Of a stretch of 64,000 bases of DNA, positions 55,996 to 64,000 are shown one piece after another. This DNA is from Methylosinus sp. Ce-a6 (GTDB lineage: Bacteria; Pseudomonadota; Alphaproteobacteria; Rhizobiales; Beijerinckiaceae): assembly GCF_009811655.1 (NCBI RefSeq), contig NZ_BGJX01000003.1:62001-126000 (forward strand), in the 5' to 3' direction. A program made the translations under genes and the position numbers. Every line of letters begins with the position of its first letter. The stretch's first letter is position 1. Below the pieces are notes generated by a model. That model had not been told where the DNA came from and did no database searches. It was given only the letters and a program-made list of their open reading frames with translations.

Positions 55996-56618
55996 TCACA
56001 TCGGCGAGACAGCTGCTTCGGGTGACGCCAATCTGACGATATCCGTTAGGGCCGAGCGCAGTTCCGGCCAAGGAAATTCCGCGTCTTTCGGGCTCGGCTC
56101 GCCGAGCTGAATGACGATGGCGAGCTTGGCCGCAACGCCCGGCAGGCTGGCGGCATTCGTCCTCGGGACCGAAGCCGTGAAATCACGCTCCTTACCGAGA
56201 GCGGCTTGGAGTTCGGCGTCGACGGCGTCAAAGCCGAGCGCCGCCGCCGCGTCGTCCCATCGCCTTTTCTGCTCCTCGAATGCCGCGATCAGCATGTCTT
56301 TCTCGGGTTCTGGCTCGTCTGCGAGCAACTCCTCGATCTCGTCGACAGAGTGAGCGATTTTGGGCTCCTCCTCGCGGGAAAGGCGGACCGTGACCTCGGG
56401 GAAGCCGACCGAGTGAACGAGTTGCGTCTCGATGCGCTGCTACTGGCGCGTTAGCGCGACGACCTGCGTGTGATTGGCTTGCCAACTCCGCCAGAGTTGC
56501 AGCGCAGGGTCGGACGGCGCCCTCCTGTGTTCTTCCCCGATGGCGAGGCGCCAGTTCCTCGTAAAATCGCGCGCCGGCTAACAGCAGGCGGAGTCGTGCT
56601 ATCTTCAGAATCAGCCAT
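55996..56618 (-). pseudogene. Hypothetical protein, frameshifted and amber-interrupted
   Basis: From ATG 56618 the product starts MADSEDSTTPPAVSRRAILR; near 56530 homology passes to another frame (SDPALQLWRSWQANHTQVVA), then TAG at 56440-56442, then QRIETQLVHSVGFPEVTVRL and the open frame 56328-55996 (AFEEQKRRWDDAAAALGFDA). The pieces lie in order like one ~200-residue protein of unknown function that I recall from Rhizobiales. An ATG at 56328 could still yield a 110-residue C-terminal piece. Confidence 0.6.
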
Positions 56619-56712
56619 GATCCAAGCTCCTGAACAGCGTCTCACGGAGAAACCCGTTCTCGGCTGTGGGCGGGTACGGTCTGTCCTGTGAAGGGGAAAG
56701 GGCAGCATTCTT

Positions 56713-59700
56713 ATGGCCGCGCCTGTCGAGTGCGCCGAGGAGGCGGGAGCAGTCCAGCGGACGGCGGACAGTTCGACTGCCGACGCCGATGCGCGACCGT
56801 GGCACGCCGTTTCCGTCGATGATGTCGTCGAATGCCTGGAGACGCACCGGAACGGTCTGACCCCGGCGGAAGCGGAAAGGCGTCTCGAGGCGCACGGCCC
56901 GAATTCGCTACCGACAGCGAAGCCGCGCACCGCGCTCAGGCGTCTGCTTGCGCAGTTCCACGACGTCCTCATCTATGTCCTCCTGGCGGCGGCCGTGCTG
57001 GCGGCGCTGCTCGGCCATGGCGTAGACACAGCGGTCATCCTGCTCGTCGTCCTGATCAACGCGTTCATCGGCTTCATTCAGGAGGGACGCGCAGAAAAGG
57101 CGCTCGACGCCATCAAGGGGATGATCGAGCCGAATGCGTCCGTGCTGCGCGACGGACATCGAATGGTGATCCGAGCGGAACATGTCGTTCCCGGCGATAT
57201 CGTACTGCTCGAGGCAGGGGACCGCGTGCCGGCGGACCTGCGGCTCGTTCGAGCGCGCAATCTGAGGATCGAGGAAGCGACCCTCACCGGCGAGTCGGTC
57301 GCCGTCGAAAAAGGCGCGGGACCCGTCGACGCCGCTGCGGCGCTCGGCGATCGGACCTCTATGGCCTATTCCGGCACTTTCGTGGTCGCAGGCCTGGGTC
57401 TCGGAGTCGCGGTCGCCACGGGCCTTTCGACGGAACTCGGGCGCATCAGCGCTATGCTGGGCGCGGTCGAGCCGCTCACGACGCCGCTCGTGCGGCAAAT
57501 GAGCCGGTTCGCGCGCCAGCTGACGATCATGATCTTGGGCGTTTCCGCTCTCGTTTTCGCATTCGCGACCGGATTGCGTCACTATCCTTGGGCGGAAGCG
57601 TTCATGGCCGTCGTTGGCCTCGCCGTAGCCGCTATTCCAGAGGGGCTGCCTGCGGTGATGACGATCACGCTCGCCATCGGCGTGCAGCGGATGGCGGCGC
57701 GCAACGCGATCATCCGCCGGCTGCCGGCCGTCGAGACGCTCGGGTCGGTCTCCGTCATTTGCTCGGACAAGACCGGGACGCTGACGCGCAATGAGATGAT
57801 GGCGCAGACCGCAGTGACGGCGGCCGGCTCCGTCGAGGCGACCGGCGAGGGATATGAGCCGAGGGGCGCGCTGTGGCGCGACGGACGCGAATTCGACATC
57901 GCGGAAAATCCCGTCATGCAGGAGCTGGCTCTGGCGGCGCTGTTGTGCAACGACGCCGCGCTTCGGCAGTCTGGCTCCGGCTGGGTCGTCGACGGCGATC
58001 CCATGGAAGGCGCGCTCATGTCTTTCGCGGCCAAGGCGGGCTGCGACGCCGACGCGACGCGCCGGCAATTTCCGCGCGCGGATGAAATCCCTTTCGACTC
58101 GCGGCATCGTTTCATGGCGACTCTGCACCACGCCCATGAGAACGGATCCGTGGCCTATGTGAAGGGAGCGCCCGAGAGAGTCCTCTCGATGTGTTCCGCC
58201 CAGCAGGGAGCCCAGGGGCTAGAGCCCGTCGATCACGCTCACTGGTGCGCCGCGATCGAAGCGCTCGCGCGCAAAGGCCAGCGCGTGCTGGCGCTGGCGA
58301 CGAAAAAAACGCCGCAGAGCATGCAAGAGCTCACCTTTTCGGATGTCGAAAGCGGGCTGAGCCTGCTCGGCGTCGTCGGTTTGATCGACCCGCCCCGCGC
58401 GGAGGCGATCATGGCGGTCGAGGAGTGCCGAAACGCGGGCATTCGCGTGAAGATGATCACGGGAGACCATGCGGCGACGGCGAGCGCCATCGCCCAGCGC
58501 CTCGGTCTCGCTCATCACGAAGCTGTGATCACGGGAGAACGGCTTCAGGAGCTGAACGAGGAGGAATTCGAACGCGCCGCCCGCGAAATGACGGTGTTCG
58601 CGCGAACCACTCCGGAGCACAAGCTGCGACTCGTCGAGGCTCTGCAGTCGCAAGGCCATGTTGTCGCCATGACGGGGGACGGCGTCAATGACGCGCCGGC
58701 GCTGAAGCGGGCGGACGTCGGCGTCGCAATGGGCCGAAAGGGCACGGAGGCGGCCAAGGAGGCGGCCGAAATGGTGCTCGCTGACGATAATTTCGCGTCG
58801 ATCGTCGCCGCCGTCTGCGAGGGACGCACCGTCTACGACAATTTGAAGAAGGTCATCGGCTGGACGCTGCCGACGAATGGCGGCGAGGCGATGGCGATTA
58901 TCGTGGCGATCTTCTTCGGGCTGACCCTGCCGATGACGCCGGTCCAGATTCTCTGGATCAACATGGTGACTGCGGTCGGCTTGGGCCTGACGCTCGCCTT
59001 CGAACCGACAGAGCCCGAGGTGATGCGCAGATCGCCCCGCGCGCCGAGCGAGCCCGTGCTATCCGGCTTTCTGATCTGGCGCGTCGCTTTCGTGTCGCTT
59101 TTGTTCGTCGCCGGCTCGTTCGGCCTGTTTTTCTGGGCGGAGGAGCGCGGGCTGCCGATCGAAGAGGCGCGCACGATCGTCGTCAACGCCATCGTCATCA
59201 TGGAGATCTTTTACCTCTTCAGTATTCGGCGGCCGCTCGCCGCGTCGTTCCCATGGACGGGGCTTCTCAGCGCCCCTGCGATCGTCATCGGGGTCGGCGC
59301 GATCACGGCGGCCCAGTTCCTGTTCACCTATGCGCCCTTCATGCAGACGATATTCGACACGCGTTCGATGTCGCTGGTCGACGCGGCGGCCGTGATCGGC
59401 GTGGGAGCCGGACTCTACCTCGTTCTCGAACTCGAGAAGTTCGTCCAGCGGCGATTCGATCTCGAAGCGCCGGACGCCGCCTATCTGGAGACGCCGAGCG
59501 CCGGGAGGCTCTGGCAAACATTGGCGGGCGCGGTCGTCGTCGCCGCTCTCGGTTCCGGGCTGCTCTATTGGACTTTGCAAGAGAGAATGGCGTCCCGCTA
59601 CGTCCGGGAGCCAGCGGAGCGAGGCTCGACCATCCGCACCGTGACTACGACCGGCATCGTCCATGCCCTGTCCTCGGAGCCGGTTCTCGCACGGGCGTCC

Positions 59701-60399
59701 GGCGTGCTGCAGACGCTCTATTGCGAGCGCGGCGACAAGGTGCAGGCGGGCCAGTTATGCGCGAAAATCGATCCCGTCGTCCATCAGGCGACACTCGATC
59801 GCAGGGCGTTCGAATTGGCCGAGGCGAGCGCGAGGCGCAAGCAGAACGAGCTTCGTCTCGCTCGCGCGAAAACCGCCTTGGAGCGTGTTCAGACGGAGGC
59901 GAAGCGGGGAGCCGCCTCTCGCCGAGCAGTCGCGAAATCGCGCGCTGCGCTCGAGCGGGCGACGACGCGCGTGGCGCAGGACGAGGCCGAACTCGTGCAG
60001 CGGCGAGTGGCGCTTCGAGCGGCGGAGATCGATCTCGCGAACACCGAGGTCGTGTCCCCCGTCGATGGCGTGGTCGTCGCGCGCAATGTGGAGATGGGCC
60101 AGATGGTCGACGCAGGCGCAGACGCCGCGCTCTTCCAGATCGCCGCGGGTCTCGCAACGGTGCGCGTCGAGGCGGATGTGAGCGCGCAGGATGTCGCGCG
60201 CATCCGGCTAGGCGACAGGGTCTCTTTCACAGTCGATGCGCTTGCCGATCACACCTTCGAAGGAGCAGTGACCCAGATCGATGGCCGAGGGCATGCGCCG
60301 ATGGAACGAGGTGGAAACGAAATCGTCATCACCGCGTCGAATCCGGATCTTGCGCTGATGCCAGGCATGGGAGCGAACGTCCGAATCGCTGTCGACTGA
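56713..60399 (+). CDS. P2-type cation ATPase fused to a MacA/HlyD-like periplasmic adaptor
   Basis: One uninterrupted 1228-residue frame. Residues 30-100: cation-ATPase N-domain ([20 protein letters not shown]). The P-type core follows: TGES (192-195), IPEGLP in TM4 (308-313), phospho-Asp in DKTGTLT (D352), KGAPE (484-488), TGD (583-585), [11 protein letters not shown] (654-664) and the C-terminal helices to about 910. TM5 keeps N722 and E725 of Ca2+-pump type, while TM6 reads NMVTA (N750, T753, A754) where SERCA has Asp, as in CtpF-like pumps. An 11th helix at about 936-953 then leads to residues 975-1228: half-lipoyl [20 protein letters not shown], a coiled hairpin (1025-1110), the second half-lipoyl [20 protein letters not shown] and a MacA-like beta-barrel ending [14 protein letters not shown]. 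Ten ATPase helices plus one places the adaptor in the periplasm. I know of no characterised protein with this layout. Confidence 0.9.
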   Translation: MAAPVECAEEAGAVQRTADSSTADADARPWHAVSVDDVVECLETHRNGLTPAEAERRLEAHGPNSLPTAKPRTALRRLLAQFHDVLIYVLLAAAVLAALLGHGVDTAVILLVVLINAFIGFIQEGRAEKALDAIKGMIEPNASVLRDGHRMVIRAEHVVPGDIVLLEAGDRVPADLRLVRARNLRIEEATLTGESVAVEKGAGPVDAAAALGDRTSMAYSGTFVVAGLGLGVAVATGLSTELGRISAMLGAVEPLTTPLVRQMSRFARQLTIMILGVSALVFAFATGLRHYPWAEAFMAVVGLAVAAIPEGLPAVMTITLAIGVQRMAARNAIIRRLPAVETLGSVSVICSDKTGTLTRNEMMAQTAVTAAGSVEATGEGYEPRGALWRDGREFDIAENPVMQELALAALLCNDAALRQSGSGWVVDGDPMEGALMSFAAKAGCDADATRRQFPRADEIPFDSRHRFMATLHHAHENGSVAYVKGAPERVLSMCSAQQGAQGLEPVDHAHWCAAIEALARKGQRVLALATKKTPQSMQELTFSDVESGLSLLGVVGLIDPPRAEAIMAVEECRNAGIRVKMITGDHAATASAIAQRLGLAHHEAVITGERLQELNEEEFERAAREMTVFARTTPEHKLRLVEALQSQGHVVAMTGDGVNDAPALKRADVGVAMGRKGTEAAKEAAEMVLADDNFASIVAAVCEGRTVYDNLKKVIGWTLPTNGGEAMAIIVAIFFGLTLPMTPVQILWINMVTAVGLGLTLAFEPTEPEVMRRSPRAPSEPVLSGFLIWRVAFVSLLFVAGSFGLFFWAEERGLPIEEARTIVVNAIVIMEIFYLFSIRRPLAASFPWTGLLSAPAIVIGVGAITAAQFLFTYAPFMQTIFDTRSMSLVDAAAVIGVGAGLYLVLELEKFVQRRFDLEAPDAAYLETPSAGRLWQTLAGAVVVAALGSGLLYWTLQERMASRYVREPAERGSTIRTVTTTGIVHALSSEPVLARASGVLQTLYCERGDKVQAGQLCAKIDPVVHQATLDRRAFELAEASARRKQNELRLARAKTALERVQTEAKRGAASRRAVAKSRAALERATTRVAQDEAELVQRRVALRAAEIDLANTEVVSPVDGVVVARNVEMGQMVDAGADAALFQIAAGLATVRVEADVSAQDVARIRLGDRVSFTVDALADHTFEGAVTQIDGRGHAPMERGGNEIVITASNPDLALMPGMGANVRIAVD

Positions 60400-60812
60400 C
60401 GAGGCCCGATTTTACGCGCTCGCAGCTTAACGATTTAGGATTTCGCCCTGATCCGGCAAGCGAGCTGGAGCGTCTCCGGAGCGCGCTCCTTCGGCCTTTC
60501 GCTTCATCGATTGGTAATCGCTGTCGCCTATCCTGCGATTTGTGCTTGACAACCACAGCTTCCGGACCGATATCGCCCTCGGATGGAGGGGCTTCGCCCC
60601 TGCCGTCGACTCCGACAACCCAAGAAAGAAACATGGGCAGTAGCCGCTTCGGCGCCGCGCCCGCAGCCTCGTCTGCGCTGGCGACGCCACTCGACATCGA
60701 AACCACCCGCGGTCTCGGAGGCCGCGTGAGAGGCGTCGCGAGGGTCTAGAGGCTCCTGCCTGCCGCTCATGCTCCGGGCCGTGGATCACAACGGCCAAAA
60801 AGGAGATGAGCG
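60400..60812. other. 413-bp gap after the ATPase fusion
   Basis: No clear gene. A 38-codon frame begins at ATG 60633 (MGSSRFGAAPAASSALATPL) after a weak AAGAAAGAAA site; it has no motif and may be chance. An A/T-richer stretch at 60500-60560 could hold a promoter for the following small gene and transporter. Confidence 0.4.
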
Positions 60813-61049
60813 ATGAACAAGCTCACTGCAATTGCATTCGCGCGCCCGTTCGCTCGGAGTGCGGCTTCGTTCCGCGCCGAGACGCAGATCGTCGCGTTTC
60901 GCCGTCGCGCGCAGCGGGCGCCGCATTGCGTCTGGGCGCTCGACGCCGCCTCGGGACGTCTTCTGTGCGTGTGGAGCGACGAGGCGCAAGCCGACGCGCG
61001 CCTCACGCAGGATAATGTCGAGCGGCCCCCTTCGCGCCTCGCCGTCTGA
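60813..61049 (+). CDS. Small basic hypothetical protein before the NRAMP-like gene
   Basis: A 78-residue protein, MNKLTAIAFARPFARSAASF, rich in Arg and Ala, with an aromatic-rich centre HCVWALDAASGRLLCVWSDE (a W/C repeat). AAGGAGATGAGCG gives a strong ribosome site 8 nt before the ATG, which is the main support. It lies 13 nt before the leader ORF and on the same strand as the NRAMP-like gene. No family recognised. Confidence 0.55.
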   Translation: MNKLTAIAFARPFARSAASFRAETQIVAFRRRAQRAPHCVWALDAASGRLLCVWSDEAQADARLTQDNVERPPSRLAV

Positions 61050-61062
61050 CTGGAGAGATCGA

Positions 61063-61173
61063 ATGAACCCCGGCCCAACCAGGCCCGCCGGCGAGCGCGA
61101 GCTCGGCCCGGCGGGCGCATCGACATCCATCCCGATTCGAATTTGCCCGGGCGCGAGAGCGCGAGCGGTCTAG
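61063..61173 (+). CDS. Proline-rich 36-codon leader ORF upstream of the metal transporter
   Basis: ATG 61063 follows TGGAGAGATCGA and encodes MNPGPTRPAGERELGPAGAS and on to ICPGARARAV before TAG, 51 nt ahead of the NRAMP-like ATG. The opening M-x-P-x-P-T-x-P resembles the MgtL leader peptide that controls the enterobacterial Mg2+ transporter gene mgtA. The end of the ORF (CGCGAGAG, about 61150) can pair with CTCTCGCG near 61186, so ribosome position could affect an RNA stem before the transporter start. Regulatory role is inference. Confidence 0.5.
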   Translation: MNPGPTRPAGERELGPAGASTSIPIRICPGARARAV

Positions 61174-61224
61174 AGGGCGCGAGCTCTCGCGAAGGCTCGT
61201 CTCCCGCCGGAGAAAAGGCGAGCC

Positions 61225-62865
61225 ATGACGCTACATTTCAACCCGATAGACACCAACGAGAGCGCCGTTCTCGACGAGGCCCATGTCGGCCATATCCGCG
61301 GCGCGCTGGGCACGATCCATCACGCCGATAACGGCCCGCGCATCGGCTTCAAGCGGCGCTTCCAGACTCTTCTCGCTATTCTCGGTCCCGGCCTCATCGT
61401 CATGGTGGGCGACAATGACGCTGGCGCTTTCGGAACTTATGCTCAAGCGGGCCAGAACTATGGCACGAGCCTGCTGTGGACGCTGCTGCTGCTCGTTCCC
61501 GTGCTCTATGTCAATCAGGAGATGGTGCTCCGCCTCGGCGCCGTCACGGGCGTCGGACATGCCCGGCTCATCGTCGAGCGCTTCGGCAAATTCTGGGGCG
61601 CCTTCAGCGTCATCGATCTCTTTCTGCTCAATGCGCTGACCATCGTCACCGAATTCATCGGCATATCCCTCGCGCTCTCCTATCTCGGCGTCTCGCGGGA
61701 GCTCGGCGTGGCGCTGTCGGCGGTCGTCATCATGGCGGCCGTCGGCACGGGCGACTTCCGTCGCTTCGAGCGCTTCGCTCTGGCGCTCTGCGCGGGCAGC
61801 CTCGTTCTCATTCCGATCTTCGTGATGATTCATCCGCCGATGGCGGATCTCGCGCGCGATATGTTCGTCGTGCAGCTTCCGAAGGACGGCAAGCTCGGCG
61901 ATGTGATGCTGCTCGTCATAGCGATCGTCGGCACGACCATCGCGCCCTGGCAGCTCTTCTTCCAGCAGAGCTATGTGATCGACAAGCGCATCACGCCGCG
62001 CTTCATTCGCTATGAGCGCATCGACCTCTGGCTCGGCATAGCGCTCGTCGTCATCGGCGCGGCGGCGATGATGGCCTTCACGGCGGCGGTCTTCGCCGGA
62101 CGTCCCGAAGCTGGAAGCTTCACCGACGCCGGCGCGGTGGCGGAGGGCTTGGGCCGATATGCCGGGCGCTTGCCGGGCATATTGTTCGCTCTGGCGCTGA
62201 TCGATGCGAGCGTCATCGGCGCCGCGGCGGTGTCGCTCTCCACAGCCTATGCGCTCGGCGATGTGCTGTCGCTGAAGCATTCGCTGCATCGCAAGCCGTC
62301 CGACGCGAAAGGCTTCTACGGCGTTTATTTCGCGCTCATCGTCGTTTCGGCGGGCCTCGTGCTGACTCCGGGCGCGCCGCTCGGCCTGCTGACCAATGCC
62401 GTGCAGACGCTCGCCGGCGTCCTGCTGCCGAGCGCGACCGTGTTTCTGCTGCTTCTCTGCAATGACGAGGCGGTACTCGGCCCCTGGGTCAATGGCTGGG
62501 GCATGAATCTGTTCACCGGCGCGATCGTCGCGGTTCTCGTGATGTTGTCGATCATTTTGACCGCGTCCGTCCTGTTTCCGGAGCAGACGAACGAGACAGT
62601 CATTCTACGGATCCTCGCCGGCGGCTCGATTGCGACTGTCGCCATCGCAGTCGCGACGGGCGGTCTTCACGCGAGGCGACGCACAGCGCGCGGCCCGATC
62701 GGCCGTCACGCCCGCGACAGCTGGCGTATGCCGCCGCTGCACGCGCTGCCGCCGGCGAAGCTCTCGATGGCGAGCCGCATATGGATGAGCGTGCTACGCT
62801 GCTATCTTCTGCTCGCCGGGGGCCTCGTTCTCGCGCGGATCGTCGCGCTCGCGGTGACACACTGA
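61225..62865 (+). CDS. NRAMP-related divalent metal transporter with altered metal-site motifs
   Basis: A 546-residue membrane protein with about 11-12 helices and an extended C-terminal tail. The helix-1 region is GPGLIVMVGDNDAGAFGTYA, where canonical NRAMP has DPGN; helix 6 is GTTIAPWQLFFQQS, where canonical NRAMP has MPH. Loss of the helix-6 Met and of DPGN is what is seen in NRAMP-related Mg2+ (NRMT-like) transporters, so Mg2+ or Mn2+ is as likely as Fe2+. GGAGAAAAGG lies about 10 nt before ATG 61225. A proline-rich leader ORF precedes it. Confidence 0.87.
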   Translation: MTLHFNPIDTNESAVLDEAHVGHIRGALGTIHHADNGPRIGFKRRFQTLLAILGPGLIVMVGDNDAGAFGTYAQAGQNYGTSLLWTLLLLVPVLYVNQEMVLRLGAVTGVGHARLIVERFGKFWGAFSVIDLFLLNALTIVTEFIGISLALSYLGVSRELGVALSAVVIMAAVGTGDFRRFERFALALCAGSLVLIPIFVMIHPPMADLARDMFVVQLPKDGKLGDVMLLVIAIVGTTIAPWQLFFQQSYVIDKRITPRFIRYERIDLWLGIALVVIGAAAMMAFTAAVFAGRPEAGSFTDAGAVAEGLGRYAGRLPGILFALALIDASVIGAAAVSLSTAYALGDVLSLKHSLHRKPSDAKGFYGVYFALIVVSAGLVLTPGAPLGLLTNAVQTLAGVLLPSATVFLLLLCNDEAVLGPWVNGWGMNLFTGAIVAVLVMLSIILTASVLFPEQTNETVILRILAGGSIATVAIAVATGGLHARRRTARGPIGRHARDSWRMPPLHALPPAKLSMASRIWMSVLRCYLLLAGGLVLARIVALAVTH

Positions 62866-62871
62866 TGCGCG

Positions 62872-63049
62872 CGCCGAGCATGAAAGCAAAGCCATATCCT
62901 ATGCGCTGCTCTCGGCGGCTCTGTTCGGCGTCTCGACGCTGGCCGCGAAGCTCCTTCTCGCGGATATAGATCAACGCATTCTCGCGGAGCTGCTCTATTG
63001 TGGCGCCGGCGTCGCCGGCCCATTGCTGCTGATGTTCGGCCTCGTGTGA
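62872..63049 (+). pseudogene. EamA/DMT permease N-terminal fragment cut by an IS21 element
   Basis: In frame: SYALLSAALFGVSTLAAKLL, LADIDQRILAELLYCGAGVA, GPLLLMFGLV, two helices like the start of an EamA-family exporter. There is no start codon in this frame after the upstream stop; ATG 62864 is in another frame and one inserted or deleted base near 62890 would join them. Homology stops at about 63045 where the IS21 sequence begins. Confidence 0.7.
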
Positions 63050-63155
63050 AGTTGCATGGAATAAGGCCCCCGCTTTGGGGGTGATTTGCATCCAATCGGG
63101 ACCCCGGGGCTGAGGTCCACACTGGCCTCCTGATGTGAGGGAGGCCGAGATTGGA

Positions 63156-63754
63156 ATGCTCGTTGTGGAAACGATTGCGAAGATTCGCCGCGCCTATTTT
63201 GTCCAGAAGAAACCGATCAAGGAGATCTGCCGGGACCTTCACGTGTCGCGGAAGGTCTTGCGGAAAGTCGTCCGCTCCGAGGCGACGGAGTTTCACTATC
63301 GTCGCGAGACGCAGCCGCTTCCCAAGATCGGTCCCTGGCGGGAGCGGCTGGACGCGCTTTTGTCGGAGAATGAAGGGAAAGCGGCCCGCGAACGGCTGAC
63401 GCTCGTGCGGCTCTACGAGGAGCTGCGCGGTTTTGGCTACGAAGGCAGCTACGCCGCCGTTCGCCGTTACGCGGTCGCTTGGCGCAAGGAGCGCGGCGCC
63501 GCGCGGCCGATGGCGATCGGCAGATGGTGAAAATCCTCGCAGCCGTTCTCGACGACGGGCTGCCGGCTGTCGAGGCCGCCTGCGCCGAAGCGCTGGATCA
63601 GAGCGTTCACTCCGCCGACGTCATGCTGAACATACTCGCACGGCGCCGCGATCCCGGTCCGTCGGTGACGATCCTCACGCCGGACGCGCTGCGACTGAGG
63701 CGCGCGCCGCTCGCCGACTGCTCGAGATACGACCAACTGAGGAGGTCCGGATGA
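63156..63754 (+). pseudogene. istA: IstA transposase with internal deletion and frame change
   Basis: ATG 63156 gives MLVVETIAKIRRAYFVQKKP with the helix-turn-helix KEICRDLHVSRKVLRKVVRS and runs to RRYAVAWRKERGAARP, stopping at 63530. The same DNA in another frame then reads DGDRQMVKILAAVLDDGLPA to SRYDQLRRSG, the usual IstA C-terminus. About 300 central residues, including the DDE core, are missing. Its stop overlaps the istB start region (ATGATGATGG). Confidence 0.87.
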
Positions 63755-64000
63755 TGATGGAGCGCACGCAAATCTACGATATGATGGGAGAGTTGAAGCT
63801 CTTCGGCATGAGGAGCGCTTACGATGAAGTGATGGCGGCCGGCGTCAAACGGCAACACGAGCCACCGCAGATCGTCGGGAGCCTGCTGAAGGCGGAAATC
63901 GCCGAAATGCAAGCGCGCTCGATCAAATATCAGATGACGATCGCCAAGCTTCCTCTGGCCAAGGACATCGACGACTTCGACTTCGCAGCCGCCGACGTCA
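63751..64000 (+). CDS. istB: IstB-like ATP-binding helper (partial, cut by window end)
   Basis: From ATG 63751 behind GAGGAGGTCC: MMMERTQIYDMMGELKLFGM, then RSAYDEVMAAGVKRQHEPPQ and IKYQMTIAKLPLAKDIDDFD. This is the N-terminal region of IstB, the AAA+ helper of IS21 transposition; the Walker motifs lie beyond 64000. The visible part is intact. Confidence 0.88.
   Translation, partial: MMMERTQIYDMMGELKLFGMRSAYDEVMAAGVKRQHEPPQIVGSLLKAEIAEMQARSIKYQMTIAKLPLAKDIDDFDFAAADV

Larger units (their letters stand above)
63045..64000 (+). mobile_element. IS21-family insertion sequence (right part beyond window)
   Basis: Left end begins about TGTGAAGTTGCATGG at 63045, followed by 110 nt of non-coding sequence with CCCCCGCTTTGGGGG, an istA gene with a large internal deletion, and istB running off the window edge. 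The insertion interrupts an EamA-type gene. The right terminal repeat is outside the window. Confidence 0.85.

Noticed and set aside
52733..56442. Recoded amber codons (in-frame TAG in tnpC and in the 56 kb hypothetical gene)
   Set aside because: Both genes carry other lesions (large deletion, frameshift), so simple decay explains the stops better than pyrrolysine or suppression.
59253..60749. 498-codon frame overlapping the end of the ATPase fusion
   Set aside because: Composition is Arg/Gly-rich without fold signals, while the overlapped frame holds continuous lipoyl and beta-barrel motifs.
60633..60749. 38-codon ORF after the ATPase fusion
   Set aside because: Weak ribosome site, no motif, no conserved feature visible; kept only as a note in the intergenic entry.
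1..64000. tRNA, rRNA or known riboswitch genes
   Set aside because: I scanned by eye for tRNA T-arm and CCA-end patterns and rRNA landmarks and found none; a covariance-model search would be decisive.

Overview
The window is high-GC alphaproteobacterial chromosome. The mix of gene order and content (ihfA, fabH and plsX in a row, a four-gene sdh operon, phaA-phaB, a large exopolysaccharide locus, NRAMP-type and P-type metal transporters) fits a Rhizobiales-type genome, most likely a type II methanotroph such as Methylosinus or Methylocystis. That genus-level guess is inference; no 16S or methane monooxygenase gene is present to prove it. I recognised no tRNA, rRNA or CRISPR array.

Layout. 1-16.4 kb is housekeeping: radA (partial), an MFS exporter, ihfA, fabH, plsX, a YceD-like gene, bamE, a lytic transglycosylase, moaE-moaD-pgsA, uvrC, an AI-2E-type permease, infA, maf, alr and an orphan LuxR-type regulator whose receiver domain has lost its phosphorylation site. 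16.9-21.1 kb is the succinate dehydrogenase operon, interrupted by three long hairpins (between sdhD and sdhA) and by a vapB antitoxin with a truncated vapC toxin (between sdhA and sdhB). 21.2-30.2 kb holds a small secreted protein, asd, a three-gene HMA-like/DUF5132-like set, phaA-phaB (acetyl-CoA to 3-hydroxybutyryl-CoA), gene remnants and ppsA.

30.4-51.6 kb is an exopolysaccharide locus of the Wzx/Wzy type: Wza-like export lipoprotein, a transglutaminase-like cysteine protease, a NusG/RfaH-like antiterminator, four GT4 and two GT2 glycosyltransferases, an FkbM methyltransferase, a flippase, two Wzy/ligase-type membrane proteins, a WcaF-like acyltransferase, a secreted Gly-rich protein, a Wzc/ExoP tyrosine kinase and an unknown membrane protein overlapping it. 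No initiating phosphoglycosyl transferase is visible here.

51.6-56.6 kb is decayed mobile-element territory: an IS66 with a large internal deletion and an amber stop, a tyrosine integrase broken by a frameshift, a stop and an apparent inversion, another pseudogene, and an intact dusA. 56.7-62.9 kb is the most unusual part: one 1228-residue reading frame that joins a complete P2-type cation ATPase to a MacA/HlyD-like periplasmic adaptor through an extra membrane helix, followed by a small gene, a proline-rich 36-codon leader ORF, and an NRAMP-related transporter with altered metal-site motifs. The window ends in an IS21-family element (istA internally deleted, istB running off the edge) inserted into an EamA-permease fragment.
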